NCBI GenBank assembly: GCA_029558715.1
Contig: JAKQEA010000042.1
Span: 1 to 64,000 of the forward strand
Length of the DNA stretch: 64,000 nt
Source of the DNA: Bacteroidota bacterium
GTDB lineage: Bacteria; Bacteroidota; Bacteroidia; Chitinophagales; Chitinophagaceae
Direction: 5' to 3'
The position numbers and the translations under genes are program-made. Of this stretch, positions 7,989 to 19,800 are shown piece after piece. Every line of letters begins with the position of its first letter. The first letter of the stretch is position 1. The notes below the pieces were generated by a model that had not been told where the DNA came from, did not search any database, and saw nothing but the letters and a program-made list of their open reading frames with translations.

Positions 7989-10900
7989 TTACATATTTCT
8001 CCTGTATTGCCCGCCGACTTCATACAAGGCGTGAGTGATTTGACCGAGTGAACAATATTTCACCGTTTCCATCAATTCAACAAAAAGGTTTTCATTATTA
8101 ATAGCTGCAGATTTTAATCTTTCCAGCATTTCAGCTGATTTACTTTTATTCCGTTCCCAGAATGCCCGGAGATTTTGGATCTGCTGCTCCTTTTCTTCCG
8201 TTGTACTCCGAATAACTTCAGTCGGTAAAATAGTGGGACTTCCTTTCTTATTCAAAAAGGTATTAACACCAATTAAAGGCAATTCACCAGAATGTTTTTG
8301 ATGCTCATAATACAGGCTTTCTTCCTGGATCTTGTTTCGCTGGTACATTCGTTCCATGGCCCCCAGTACACCACCCCTTTCGGTAAGACGGTCAAATTCA
8401 GACAGCACCGCTTCTTCTACCAGGTCAGTTAACTCTTCTATTGCAAATGAACCCTGGATAAAGTTCTCTGTTTTCGCAGTACCTAACTCCCGGTTGATAA
8501 TCAATTGTATCGCCATAGCTCTTCTGACACTCTCTTCTGTAGGAGTGGTGATAGCTTCATCATATGCATTGGTATGAAGCGAATTACAGTTATCATATAT
8601 GGCATACAATGCCTGCAGGGTGGTTCTGATATCATTAAAATCAATTTCCTGTGCATGCAAACTCCTTCCGGATGTCTGGATATGATATTTCAGCATCTGG
8701 CTCCGCTTATTGGCCTTGTACTTATACTTCATGGCTTTTGCCCAGATACGTCTGGCAACTCGTCCTATCACACTATACTCAGGATCCATTCCATTACTGA
8801 AGAAAAAAGAAAGATTAGGAGCAAAATCATCAATATTCATTCCCCGGCTCAGGTAGTACTCCACATATGTAAACCCATTTGCCAATGTAAATGCCAACTG
8901 GGTAATTGGGTTGGCCCCTGCTTCAGCAATGTGATAACCACTGATGGAAACAGAATAAAAATTCCGGACCTTATTCCGGATAAAATATTCCTGTACATCT
9001 CCCATCAGCTTTAATGCAAACTCAGTAGAGAAGATACAGGTGTTTTGGGCCTGGTCTTCTTTTAAAATATCAGCCTGTACTGTTCCCCTTACCTGTTGTA
9101 ATGCAGCTTGTTTACACTGTTCATAAATTTCTTCGGGCAACACTTCTTCACCGCTTAATCCGAGCAACTTCAATCCCAATCCGTTATTTCCTTCCGGAAG
9201 CTCCCCCGGAGATGAGGGATTATGGTATTGTGGCGGAGGAAAGTTTTTATATTTCGATGCACTGATCTTTTTTACCTCCTCCCATAGCTTTAGCTCAGTA
9301 ATTTTCTTTTCACATTGCTGATCTATAGCCGCATTCATAAAAAATGCCAGTAATATGGGCGCCGGTCCATTGATGGTCATAGAAACAGATGTCTTAGGAT
9401 CACAGAGATCAAAACCGCTATACAATTTTTTTGCATCATCTACTGTAGCAATACTCACTCCGCTGTTTCCCACTTTACCATAAATATCCGGGCGATGATC
9501 AGGATCTTCTCCATATAGTGTTACGCTGTCAAATGCAGTTGACAACCGCTTTGCCGGCTGATCCACACTCACATAATGAAATCTTTTGTTTGTTCTTTCA
9601 GGGCCGCCTTCACCTGCAAACATTCTGGTAGGATCTTCTCCTTCTCTTTTCAAAGGAAACACACCGGCGGTAAATGGAAAGTGACCCGCCACATTCTCCT
9701 GTGCCTGCCATTTTAAAATATCTCCCCAGTCTTTGTATTTGGGTAACACTACTTTGGGAATCCTTGTACCACTCAGGCTCTTTGTGGTCATGGGTTGTTT
9801 AATCACCTTTTCCCTTACAGTGTATTCATAAAAATCTTTTTGATACTCAGCTATTTTATTGGGCCAGTTGGTGATCAGTTTACGGGCAACGGGAGTTAAT
9901 TGTTCGGTATAAAAATCAATTTGCTGCTGAATCATACCGATCATCGATTTGTCTGCTTTGTCCTTCAATATTTCCCTTGAACCATGCAATTGATATAACT
10001 TACTTGCAATAGCTGCCTGGTCTTTGACCAACTGATCATAATTACGGTTGTTCTCGCTTATTTCACTCAGGTACCTGACACGGTTGGCCGGAATTACTGC
10101 CTGGGACACTTTAGCTGTTTCAGCAAAATGGTATTCCCCAAAAACAGTTTTTGTTTTTAGTTCAATCTTTTTAATCAGCAACTTAAATAAATGGTTTACT
10201 CCATCGTCATTGAATTTACTGGCCATCGTACCAACGATGGGCAGTTCTTCATCTTTTGCTGTCCAGAGGTTATGATTTCGTTTATATTGCTTTCTTACAT
10301 CTGCCAGGGAATCTAATGCCCCGGCTTTATCAAATTTGTTTATACAAACAAGGTCTGCATAATCAAGCATGTTTATTTTCTCTAATTGTGATGCAGCACC
10401 ATACTCCGGTGTCATCACATACATACTTACATCACAATAGTCAAGAATAGAAGCATCACTTTGTCCCACACCGGCTGATTCTAAAATAATAAAATCAAAC
10501 CTTGCTGCTTTACAAATATCTATCGCTTCCTGTACAGCGCTGCTGAGTGCTGTGTTATCATCTCTTGTGGCCAGGCTTCTCATATATGCCCTTGGGTGAG
10601 AGATAGAATTCATCCGTATCCTGTCCCCAAGTAATGCACCACCTGTTTTTTTCTTCGATGGATCAACAGAAATTACAGCTATTATTTTGTCAATAAAATT
10701 ATTGAGAAAGCGACGGACAATTTCATCTGTAACAGATGACTTACCGGCACCACCTGTACCAGTAATGCCAAGTACAGGTATTACGGTTTTTGATTTTTCA
10801 CTTTTAACTTCTATTCCATTCTCTGCATTGGTTATCTGTCTCGCTATTATTCTTACATCCCTGGCTTCTTCCAGTTTCAACGGGCTTTTATAATCAGCTT

Positions 10901-11336
10901 TTCCATTTAACTGCATATCACATTGACGGATCACATCTTCGATCATTCCCTCCAGTCCCATTTTTCTTCCGTCGTCAGGACTATAGATTCTTGTAATGCC
11001 GTATTGATGCAGTTCCTCAATTTCGTCTGGCAAAATAGTACCTCCACCGCCGCCAAAAATTTTTATATGACCACAACCATTTTCTTCCAGCAGGTCTTTC
11101 ATGTACTTAAAAAATTCCACATGACCGCCCTGGTAACTGGTAATGGCGATGCCCTGCACATCTTCCTCGATAGCTGTTTCTACAATCTCTTTCACTGACC
11201 GGTTATGACCGAGATGGATGATCTCGGCACCTTTACTCTGCATTATGCGACGCATAATATTAATGGCGGCATCATGACCGTCAAATAAGCTGGCTGCCGT
11301 AACAATACGAACCTTATGGGAGGGGGTATAACTCAT
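7989..11336 (-). CDS. icmF: fused acyl-CoA mutase (IcmF type): B12-binding, MeaB-like GTPase and mutase domains
   Basis: N-term B12 domain ([25 protein letters not shown]), GTPase ([17 protein letters not shown]), C-term mutase ([21 protein letters not shown]); 1115 aa. Confidence 0.9.
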   Translation of the reverse strand: MSYTPSHKVRIVTAASLFDGHDAAINIMRRIMQSKGAEIIHLGHNRSVKEIVETAIEEDVQGIAITSYQGGHVEFFKYMKDLLEENGCGHIKIFGGGGGTILPDEIEELHQYGITRIYSPDDGRKMGLEGMIEDVIRQCDMQLNGKADYKSPLKLEEARDVRIIARQITNAENGIEVKSEKSKTVIPVLGITGTGGAGKSSVTDEIVRRFLNNFIDKIIAVISVDPSKKKTGGALLGDRIRMNSISHPRAYMRSLATRDDNTALSSAVQEAIDICKAARFDFIILESAGVGQSDASILDYCDVSMYVMTPEYGAASQLEKINMLDYADLVCINKFDKAGALDSLADVRKQYKRNHNLWTAKDEELPIVGTMASKFNDDGVNHLFKLLIKKIELKTKTVFGEYHFAETAKVSQAVIPANRVRYLSEISENNRNYDQLVKDQAAIASKLYQLHGSREILKDKADKSMIGMIQQQIDFYTEQLTPVARKLITNWPNKIAEYQKDFYEYTVREKVIKQPMTTKSLSGTRIPKVVLPKYKDWGDILKWQAQENVAGHFPFTAGVFPLKREGEDPTRMFAGEGGPERTNKRFHYVSVDQPAKRLSTAFDSVTLYGEDPDHRPDIYGKVGNSGVSIATVDDAKKLYSGFDLCDPKTSVSMTINGPAPILLAFFMNAAIDQQCEKKITELKLWEEVKKISASKYKNFPPPQYHNPSSPGELPEGNNGLGLKLLGLSGEEVLPEEIYEQCKQAALQQVRGTVQADILKEDQAQNTCIFSTEFALKLMGDVQEYFIRNKVRNFYSVSISGYHIAEAGANPITQLAFTLANGFTYVEYYLSRGMNIDDFAPNLSFFFSNGMDPEYSVIGRVARRIWAKAMKYKYKANKRSQMLKYHIQTSGRSLHAQEIDFNDIRTTLQALYAIYDNCNSLHTNAYDEAITTPTEESVRRAMAIQLIINRELGTAKTENFIQGSFAIEELTDLVEEAVLSEFDRLTERGGVLGAMERMYQRNKIQEESLYYEHQKHSGELPLIGVNTFLNKKGSPTILPTEVIRSTTEEKEQQIQNLRAFWERNKSKSAEMLERLKSAAINNENLFVELMETVKYCSLGQITHALYEVGGQYRRNM

Positions 11337-11429
11337 AATCTTTCAGAAAAAGCAAATTTAGCCTAAAAAACTAATGCCTGTTAGTCCTGTCAACATACAG
11401 GATTGCAAGCGGTTACCTACATTTGTCCC

Positions 11430-12899
11430 ATGCAGCACCTTATCGAATCCATATCATCGTTGTATAAAAAGTGGAAAGGAACCAATCCAGGTTCAATTGA
11501 TCTGCTACCTCAAAGTGGAAGTGAACGTCGTTATTTCAGACTTCATGATAACAAAGGATCAGTGATCGGCACCTATGGAGCTAATATAAAAGAGAATGAA
11601 ACCTTCATATATTTCTCTGACCATTTTAAGAAAAAACAACTGGCTGTTCCGCAAATATTGGCAATCAGTGAAGATAAACAGTTTTACCTGCAGGAAGACT
11701 TTGGCGACGTTTCATTGCTGAATCATCTTGAATCAAAAGGATTCACTGATGAAGTATATGAGCTGTTTAAAAAAAGCCTCGGGGCATTAGCGCAATTGCA
11801 GGTAAAAGGTGATGAAGGTTTGAATTATAATAAATGTCTGACGAATAAAGAATTTGGCAAGCAGGCTATCATGGCCGATCTGTTATATTTTAAATATTAT
11901 TTCCTGGATGCATTACGCAAACCGTATGATAAACAAAAACTGATCGATGATTTTGAGGCATTGAGTAATTACCTCACCCATACAGAGTACAAGTATTTCA
12001 TGTTCCGGGATTTTCAGAGCAGGAATATTATGGTAACTGAAGATAATAATGTTCACTTCATCGATTACCAGGGAGGTATGAAAGGTGCCCCGCAATATGA
12101 TGTAGCCTCCATGCTCTGGCAGGCAAGGGCCAATCTTCCTGACAAATGGAAATACGATTTGCTGGAAGACTATATTGATGCCTTCGAGAATACTATCGGG
12201 GAAAGTGTAAACCGGAATATTTTTCAAAGTCAGTACAATGGTTATGTACTGATCCGGTTGCTCCAGGTACTGGGAGCTTATGGTTTTCGCGGATTATTTG
12301 AACGTAAGGCACAATTTCTGACCAGTATTCCATTAGCACTCAGGAACCTGAAAGAATTCTTTGACCACCAGCGCCTGGGCATCTCTGTACCAGAATTCAG
12401 AAAAGTGCTGGATATGTGTGTGGCTGATGAGATCATTCAGCAATTCACTCCTACCCAGGCCACTGAAAAAACACCATTGCTGATAAAAGTTCATAGTTTC
12501 TCTTATCGTAAGGAGATTCCTGCTGATAACAGTGGTAATGGTGGCGGATTTGTGTTCGATTGCCGCGGTATTTTAAACCCCGGCCGTGTGGAAAGCATGA
12601 AAACACAAACGGGACGGGATAAAGAGGTAAAGGATTTTTTGGAACAACAAACCAAAATGCCGGAGTTTTTGAATAGTGTGTTTGATATTGTAGACATCAC
12701 AGTAGAAGAATATATCAAACGGGATTTTGAAAGCCTGATGATCAGTTTCGGTTGTACAGGCGGGCAACACCGCAGTGTGTATGCAGCAGATGCCATGGCA
12801 AGGCATTTAAGAAATAAATTTAAAGTGAAAATTGAACTACTTCATATTGAACAGGAAGCAAAAAACTGGATAAACCCCCTCCCGGAGAAGAAGCAATGA
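11430..12899 (+). CDS. phosphotransferase (AmgK/APH-like) fused to RapZ C-terminal domain
   Basis: N-term kinase motifs 'FRDFQSRNIM...FIDYQGGMKGAPQYDVASML'; C-term RapZ-like 'FVFDCRGILNPGR...ISFGCTGGQHRSVYAADAMA'. Confidence 0.85.
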   Translation: MQHLIESISSLYKKWKGTNPGSIDLLPQSGSERRYFRLHDNKGSVIGTYGANIKENETFIYFSDHFKKKQLAVPQILAISEDKQFYLQEDFGDVSLLNHLESKGFTDEVYELFKKSLGALAQLQVKGDEGLNYNKCLTNKEFGKQAIMADLLYFKYYFLDALRKPYDKQKLIDDFEALSNYLTHTEYKYFMFRDFQSRNIMVTEDNNVHFIDYQGGMKGAPQYDVASMLWQARANLPDKWKYDLLEDYIDAFENTIGESVNRNIFQSQYNGYVLIRLLQVLGAYGFRGLFERKAQFLTSIPLALRNLKEFFDHQRLGISVPEFRKVLDMCVADEIIQQFTPTQATEKTPLLIKVHSFSYRKEIPADNSGNGGGFVFDCRGILNPGRVESMKTQTGRDKEVKDFLEQQTKMPEFLNSVFDIVDITVEEYIKRDFESLMISFGCTGGQHRSVYAADAMARHLRNKFKVKIELLHIEQEAKNWINPLPEKKQ

Positions 12900-13633
12900 A
12901 GGCAATGATTTTTTCGGCCGGACTCGGCACAAGATTTAAGCCATGGACAGATAAGCATCCAAAGGCGCTGGCTGTTGTAAATGGCAAGTCATTGCTGCAA
13001 CGCAATATTGAGTACCTGCAGCAACAAGGCATAAGAGATGTGATCGTTAATGTACACCATTTTGCAGATCAAATAGACCAGGCTATTGTTGAAAATGATG
13101 GTTGGGGAAGCAATGTATTGGTTAGTGACGAAAGAGAAGAAGTATTAGAAACAGGTGGCGGTCTGTTGAAAGCAAAAGAATTATTTACTCCGGATGAAAA
13201 ATTTATCACCTGCAATGCAGACTTCTTAACGGATTTAAATATCCATAAGCTTATTCATTACCATAATGAAAAGAAAGCACTCATAACTTTTGGTGTTACC
13301 AGCCGTAAATCATCGAGGGTTTTGCTATTTGATGATAATATGAGATTAACAGGGTGGCGAAATACGGTAACCGGTGAAGAGCGGATCGCCATTCCCCCTC
13401 CTGGGGAAGGAGTCAGGGAGAGGCCACTGGCTTATAGTTGCGTAGTAGTTTTTGAATACAGCATTTTTGAACTGATGAAGGAATATGGTTTTATTGGGAA
13501 ATTTTCACTCATTGATGTGTACCTGAAACTGGCTCCAGAACATCTTATAATGGGTTATGACCATACCGGTGACCGGTTGGTGGATGTGGGCAAACCAGAA
13601 AGTGTGGCCATTGCAGAATCACTTTTCCCCTAA
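12896..13633 (+). CDS. sugar-phosphate nucleotidyltransferase (MurU-like)
   Basis: MKAMIFSAGLGTRFKPWTDKHPKALAVVNGKSLL; 4-bp ATGA overlap with upstream kinase. Confidence 0.85.
   Translation: MKAMIFSAGLGTRFKPWTDKHPKALAVVNGKSLLQRNIEYLQQQGIRDVIVNVHHFADQIDQAIVENDGWGSNVLVSDEREEVLETGGGLLKAKELFTPDEKFITCNADFLTDLNIHKLIHYHNEKKALITFGVTSRKSSRVLLFDDNMRLTGWRNTVTGEERIAIPPPGEGVRERPLAYSCVVVFEYSIFELMKEYGFIGKFSLIDVYLKLAPEHLIMGYDHTGDRLVDVGKPESVAIAESLFP
13394..13423 (+). repeat. G-rich palindromic repeat, copy 2, in frame inside the MurU-like gene
   Basis: CCCCCTCCTGGGGAAGGAGTCAGGGAGAGG encoding PPPGEGVRER. Confidence 0.65.
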
Positions 13634-13728
13634 AATTGTTTTTCAGATATAAAGAATTGCAAATACCCTTTTAACGGTAATCCTGTTGCTGGCTTTTATT
13701 TTATCTTTCCACCATAAATAAGTAGTAC

Positions 13729-15684
13729 ATGAAGAAGATTGTTCTTGTCATTAGCAGCATAATTATGCTTTTGCCCGTTTTTGCCCAGTCAAAGTATGAT
13801 CATAAAGAAACTTTCCATCCACAGTTCTATCCTTACCCTGGTAATGATTACAGAAGTGCCGGCGGCGAACCCGGCCCTAAATACTGGCAGAACAAAGCAG
13901 ACTATTCCATCAATTGTAAACTGGATACTGCAACTCATTCAGTAACGGGTGATGTAACAATTACCTATACTAACAATAGTCCTGATAATTTACGGTTCCT
14001 CTGGCTGCAGATGGATCAGAATATTTATAAAAAAGATTCCCGCGGATCAGCCACCACTACACAAACAGGTGGCCGCTGGGCCAATTCGGGTTTTACTGAT
14101 GGCTATACTATTACTAGTGTGCAACTGGAAACTGCCGGTGTTATGCATGCACCTGATAAAACAATTAAGACCGATACCCGGATGCAGCTCTTTCTGAAAG
14201 ATCAGCTGGGAAAAGGAGAAAAAGTGAAGATCAGGATCAGCTATAGCTTCATTATACCTGAGTATGGTACAGACCGAATGGGAAGGTTAAAAACAAAAAA
14301 CGGAATTGTATATGAAGTGGCACAATGGTTTCCCCGGATGTGTGTGTATGATGATATACAGGGATGGAATACGCTGCCTTATATTGGCGCCGGAGAGTTT
14401 TATTTAGAATACGGCGATATCGACTTCAGCATCACAGCACCTGCTGACTTAATAATAGTTGGTTCCGGCGAGTTAGTCAATCCACAGGAATGTTACACTG
14501 CTGAACAGATGAAAAGATGGGAAGCTGCTGCCAAAAGTGATAAGACCGTAACCATTCGCAGTGATAAAGAGGTAACGGAAAAAAACTCCAGGCCGAAAAC
14601 AGCCAGCACTACCTGGCGGTTCCGCATTCAGAATACAAGAGATGTAGCATGGGCAGCGAGCAAAGCCTTTGTGCAGGACGCAGCAAGAATTAATCTGAAA
14701 AGCGGTAAGAAATGTATGGCCATCAGTGTGTACCCGGTTGAAAGTATCGTAAAAAACGGCTGGCAGCGATCTACTGAATTTACCAAAGCAAGTATTGAAC
14801 ATTATTCTGATAAATGGTTTGAATATCCTTACCCTGCAGCAACCAATGTAGCAGGAATAGTAGGTGGCATGGAATATCCCGGTATTGTATTCTGCAGTGC
14901 AGAATCATCCGGCACTGGTCTTTGGGGTGTAACAGATCATGAATTTGGCCATACCTGGTTCCCGATGATAGTAGGCAGTAATGAAAGAAAATATGCCTGG
15001 ATGGATGAAGGCTTTAATACATTCATCAATGATCTTTCCACTGAAGCGTTTAATAATGGTGAATTTAAAGAAGCCGGTTTCTTTGGTGATCCTAATTCAT
15101 CTTTTATGGTGAAATATACATTTGGCGACAAGATGGATGGCTTGTATAATATACCCGATGTGATACAACAGGAAAACCTTGGAATAGCTGCATATATGAA
15201 ACCGGCACAGATGCTTACTGCATTACGGGAATTGGTATTGGGAAAGGAAAGATTTGATGCCGCTTTTGCAGAATATATAAGGCGCTGGGCCTTTAAGCAT
15301 CCTACTCCATGGGATTTCTTTCATACTATGGAAAATGTAGCTGGTGAAGACCTTAGCTGGTTCTGGAGAGCATGGGTATTAAATAGCTGGAAGCTGGACA
15401 TGAAAGTAAAAGAAGTAACCTACATTGATGATAATGCCGAAAAAGGGAGTGAGATCACTATTGAAACCCTGGAAAAAATGGTCATGCCGGTAACAGTACT
15501 GGTAAAAGAAAGCAATGGCAAAGAGCATAAAATCAATTTACCGGTGGAAATATGGCAGCGGGGAGCTGAATGGCATTTTACTGTACCCACCACCAGCGAG
15601 ATAAAAGAAGTAATACTGGATCCTGATAAAAAATTGCCTGAATGGGAACGTAGCAATAATAGCTGGAAGAAGAAAGCATTTTAG
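13729..15684 (+). CDS. M1 family metallopeptidase
   Basis: Signal peptide; 'VGGMEYPG', 'DHEFGHTWFPMIVGSNERKYAWMDEGFNTF' (HExxH-x18-E). Confidence 0.93.
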   Translation: MKKIVLVISSIIMLLPVFAQSKYDHKETFHPQFYPYPGNDYRSAGGEPGPKYWQNKADYSINCKLDTATHSVTGDVTITYTNNSPDNLRFLWLQMDQNIYKKDSRGSATTTQTGGRWANSGFTDGYTITSVQLETAGVMHAPDKTIKTDTRMQLFLKDQLGKGEKVKIRISYSFIIPEYGTDRMGRLKTKNGIVYEVAQWFPRMCVYDDIQGWNTLPYIGAGEFYLEYGDIDFSITAPADLIIVGSGELVNPQECYTAEQMKRWEAAAKSDKTVTIRSDKEVTEKNSRPKTASTTWRFRIQNTRDVAWAASKAFVQDAARINLKSGKKCMAISVYPVESIVKNGWQRSTEFTKASIEHYSDKWFEYPYPAATNVAGIVGGMEYPGIVFCSAESSGTGLWGVTDHEFGHTWFPMIVGSNERKYAWMDEGFNTFINDLSTEAFNNGEFKEAGFFGDPNSSFMVKYTFGDKMDGLYNIPDVIQQENLGIAAYMKPAQMLTALRELVLGKERFDAAFAEYIRRWAFKHPTPWDFFHTMENVAGEDLSWFWRAWVLNSWKLDMKVKEVTYIDDNAEKGSEITIETLEKMVMPVTVLVKESNGKEHKINLPVEIWQRGAEWHFTVPTTSEIKEVILDPDKKLPEWERSNNSWKKKAF

Positions 15685-15685
15685 A

Positions 15686-15713
15686 AAAAAACCGACCAAA
15701 GCGTCGGTTTTTT
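15686..15713. terminator. intrinsic terminator
   Basis: AAAAAACCGAC-CAAAGC-GTCGGTTTTTT. Confidence 0.8.
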
Positions 15714-15751
15714 ATTTGTATAATACTATCGTCCTTATAATTCTCTCAAGA

Positions 15752-16813
15752 TCAAATCATATTTCTAATATCCATTTCTTCCAGTACTTCCCGATTTTTC
15801 TTTTCCGACCACTTGATCAAACGGATACAACCATCAGCAATTTCAATTCCTGTTATATCCCCATCGCTGAAACAGCAGCAACCTGTATTAAAATAAGAAG
15901 GTTTCATGTTCATATAGTCAACTGATACCGCAGTAAACTCCCTTTCCCGTTTTCTTATTTCTTCCTCCCTTGCAGCATCCTTCTGATGAATAGCCTGCTG
16001 AAAATTCTTATACAACCGTTCCAGGTGGGTGAGCGAAGCAAAGACGGGCTGATGCGTATGCCCTGTTACCAGCAATATATTTTTTTGCTCAGATGACCAT
16101 TCATACATGATGCTATTATGCAGCGTCTTCTTCTCTGCATCGTAAGCCGGTGTATTAGGGTTGATCCTCAGAAAAGCCTGCAGCGGCGCCCAGATATTCG
16201 CTACAAAGAATTTGCTGAACCAGTTCCCATCACTTTGTGCATCACCCTGGTGTCCATGAGTGAGGAAAATGGTAAGTGGTGAATAGTTAGCCGGTTGCAA
16301 TACCACTCCTTCATACACTTTCACTTTTTCCCCATAAATGTCTTTCAGGTGCCACCAGGCCAATGGGTCATTGTCCCAGAACAAATCATGGTTACCGAAT
16401 ATTTTTATATGCTTTCCTTTTGCAATAAATTTTCTCTCTGCCTCAAACGTCTCTTTATTTTTCTTTTTTACCTGCCAGATACTGTTTTCCCATAACTCCT
16501 CGCTATCGCCAAGGTTAATGAAGTAAAAATCCTGTTCATTATAATACTGTAATGCCTGCAGGTAATTGGATTCGCATTGCGTAAAATCATCTGCCCCGTT
16601 TCTTTTGCCTTTATGCTGATCGGAAAAGATGATGAATTTGCCGGTCCGGGTATCATAGGGAATGATTAGTCCCTTTTTGCCAGGATGATCAAGAATGTCT
16701 TTATACAGTTTATTCAGCGCCTCAAATACCCGTTCCTTTTTTGGTTTGGAGGAGAATTTACCGGCAGCCCATAGTATGGGTTTATACAAAATGATGCGCA
16801 GAAAATTTCTCAT
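15752..16813 (-). CDS. metallophosphoesterase
   Basis: 'FIIFSDQHKG', 'NLGDSEELWE', 'IFGNHDLFWD', 'LTHGHQGD', 'VTGHTHQPVF'. Confidence 0.9.
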   Translation of the reverse strand: MRNFLRIILYKPILWAAGKFSSKPKKERVFEALNKLYKDILDHPGKKGLIIPYDTRTGKFIIFSDQHKGKRNGADDFTQCESNYLQALQYYNEQDFYFINLGDSEELWENSIWQVKKKNKETFEAERKFIAKGKHIKIFGNHDLFWDNDPLAWWHLKDIYGEKVKVYEGVVLQPANYSPLTIFLTHGHQGDAQSDGNWFSKFFVANIWAPLQAFLRINPNTPAYDAEKKTLHNSIMYEWSSEQKNILLVTGHTHQPVFASLTHLERLYKNFQQAIHQKDAAREEEIRKREREFTAVSVDYMNMKPSYFNTGCCCFSDGDITGIEIADGCIRLIKWSEKKNREVLEEMDIRNMI

Positions 16814-16848
16814 ACTTAATACTGCTCAATTTACACTATAAGAAAAGA

Positions 16849-16881
16849 AAAACCCGCCGGCTCTGTCACCTGGCGGGTTTT
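16849..16881. terminator. intrinsic terminator
   Basis: AAAACCCGCC...GGCGGGTTTT hairpin. Confidence 0.75.
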
Positions 16882-16898
16882 GAATTTATTCTTAGTGC

Positions 16899-19800
16899 TT
16901 ATCTGACATGCACTTTTCCTTCCGCTAATTTTTTTCCACTTGCATCTCCTACCACCACATAATAAATACCCCTGTTAGCTCTTTCAAGATTCACCGGTAT
17001 CAGTGTATAAAGACCAGCTACCGGGAACTGCCTGTCAAATACCGCAGCACCCTTTGAATCATAAACGATGATCCGCCTTTGCGTACTGCTGCCTCCGTTG
17101 TTATAATAGGAAACAGTAAAGTTTCCATCATTGGGGCTTGGATAAACGAACAAACGGCTGCTGGCAGAAGCATCAATAGTTACAATTTGTGAAAGGCTGG
17201 AACAGAAGATACTGCTGGGCCATGTTTCCCTGATACTTACCTGGTAAGCACCAGGATTGGCTACTGTTACCGGTAGTGTATTACCTGTAACTGAAATCGG
17301 GCCTCCATTCAAAGTCCAGGCTGTGGTAAGTGTACCGCCTGTTGAGGAAGTGGGTGTAGCTGTTAACGTAGTTGTTTGTCCCGGCAACAAACTGGTAAGT
17401 GGTGCTGCTGTTAATCCAACCGTTGGCAACTGGCGAACTGTTAATATAGCTGCAGCAGAAACAACCGGTGTGGTACAGGTAGCATTAGATAACTGGCAAC
17501 GATACTGGTTATTATTCATTACAGTAATTACACCGGATATTGTATAAGTTGCCGAGTTCGCTCCTGTAATGGCTGTCCAGGTGCTGCCACTATTTGTACT
17601 TACTTCCCACTGGTAAATAATAGCCGGCACACTACTACCTGCGACAGTAAAGCTGGCATTACTTCCCGAACAAACTTCTGTATTAACCGGAGAAGTAGTA
17701 ACAGTGACAGGTGCATGAACAGTTAATGTAGCTGAAGCTGAATTGGCTGCAGGTGTACAGGTACCTGTTACCACACATCTATACTGGTATCCGGTGAGTG
17801 TAACTGTTGCACCAGTAATTGTTAAGGTAGCTGTTGTTGCACCCGAATACACTCCCCCATTACTGATAGTAGCAAAACCGCTGCCGGTATTCACCTGCCA
17901 TTGGTAATTGATGCCTGTTCCTGTCGCCGTCACACTAAATGAAGTGTTGCTACCTGTACAAATTGTCTGGTTAGCCGGACTGCTGGTAATTGCAGGTAAT
18001 GCATTTATAGTTAATGTAGCTGCATTCGATACTCCCGGAGTAGGGCAAGAGCCGTTTGACAACTCACAACGATACTGGTATCCATTCATTGCTGTTGTGG
18101 CACCGGTAATGGTTAAAGTAGCAGTTGTTGCTCCTCCATACACTCCACCATTGCTGATATTGGCAAAACCACTGCCAGTGTTTACCTGCCATTGGTAGAT
18201 AAGTCCCGTTCCGCTTCCTGCTACAGTAAAGTTTGCATTGGCTCCGTCACATACCGTTTGGTCGGCAGGTTGTGAGGTTACTGTTACCGCGGTTGCCACA
18301 GTTAATGCTGCACAGTTAGATGTAATAGTAGTCGGGCCGCAGGTACTGGTAACCTGGCATCTGTAGAAAGTATTGTTCATACCTGCTGCAACAGCAGGAA
18401 TATTATAACAAGCAGACGTTGCTCCTGCAATATTTGTCCATGGGCCACCACAACCAACCGGGTTTGACTGCCATTGGTAAGTAAGACCGGTACCCGTAGC
18501 CGTGACACAGAATGTAGCACTGCTTCCGGTACATAATGACAGATCAGCAGGCTGAGCTGTTATAGCCACACCCGCATTCACTGTTAATATGGCTGCGTTT
18601 GAGTTGGTGCTGCCGCATTGATTGCTCACCACACAACGGTATTGATTGTTATTTAATCCGGTTGTTACACCAGTGATAGTATAAGAAGAAGTAGTCTGAC
18701 CTGCGACGTTTGTCCAGGTACCGCCCCCATTGGTGCTTACTTGCCATTGGTAATTACCGGTTGCTACAACACTAAAGGTCACATTCTGGCCTTCACATAT
18801 TGCCTGGCTCACCGGGTGGGTAGTTATTGATGGTCCGCTGCCCGGGTTAACTGTAAACGTAAGGCTAGCTGTCTGGTTAGTAGCACCGGATGCCACTCCC
18901 GTTACAGTAACTATATAAGTACCGGCAGATAATGTATTGGTGTTATTCAATGTTACCACGCTACTGTTACCCGGTATTACCGGATCAGTTCCAAAACTTA
19001 ATGTAGTACCTGCAGGAACACCTGTAGGAGCTATAGAAGAAAGGCTTATCGGGTTCAAAAATCCACCGTTAGAAATGGTCGGAAGTGTTACACTCATACT
19101 GGCAGGTGCAGGACAAGTAGCGGTGGCTGGTGTAGTGCTGCCAAAACTGAAACCAGAAGGTGCCGGTACAGCAGCTGTCCAGATTCCTCTTCCATGTGTA
19201 GCTGCTGCAATGGTACGGTCGGATGAACGATACTTGATCATATCTGTTCTTACATTCGGGAAAGTAGCATTTGCATTCCATACAGTGCTGGCACCATTGA
19301 TTGCATCGGTTTCCCACACACCAGTCTCTGTAGCTATGTATGCTTTGGTATTATCATCAGGATGAAACAATGCCCAGCGAACAGGCATATTGGGTAAGTT
19401 ACCGTCTATACCTGTCCAGGTAGTACCTCCGTCATTGGATACCCAAACATTCATAATATTATAATTGGAATAACAAGCAATGAGGTGCTGATCAGACGAA
19501 CCGGTGACCACACAGTTAACATAACCGGTTGCTCCGGTGGGTGTGATATTTGCTTCCACCGGGCTGGCTCCATGAGCTTCATCCACCCGTACCACTCTCC
19601 CATTGCCCGTTCCAAAATAAACCCTGTTCGCTGTATAAGGAGAAACATGAACAGCAGAAACATTTTGTGCTGCAAAAGCTCCAATTGAAACTACAGTCGT
19701 TGAATTGCCTGTCTGTGGATCATTCCACCTGAAATAACTACCCGCAGAATTACAGGCATATATTATATTGGCTGCATTGTCATAATCCCATGGATTAATA

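Noticed and set aside
9186-9230. Possible degenerate G-rich palindromic repeat in icmF ('[14 protein letters not shown]')
   Set aside because: Some resemblance (CTCATCTCCGGGGGAG) but the 3' tail does not match the other copies; too weak without a model.
12870-12899. CCCCCTCCCGGAGAAGAAGC at the end of the kinase-RapZ gene, similar to the repeat start
   Set aside because: Too short, and lacks the G-rich tail and the palindrome.
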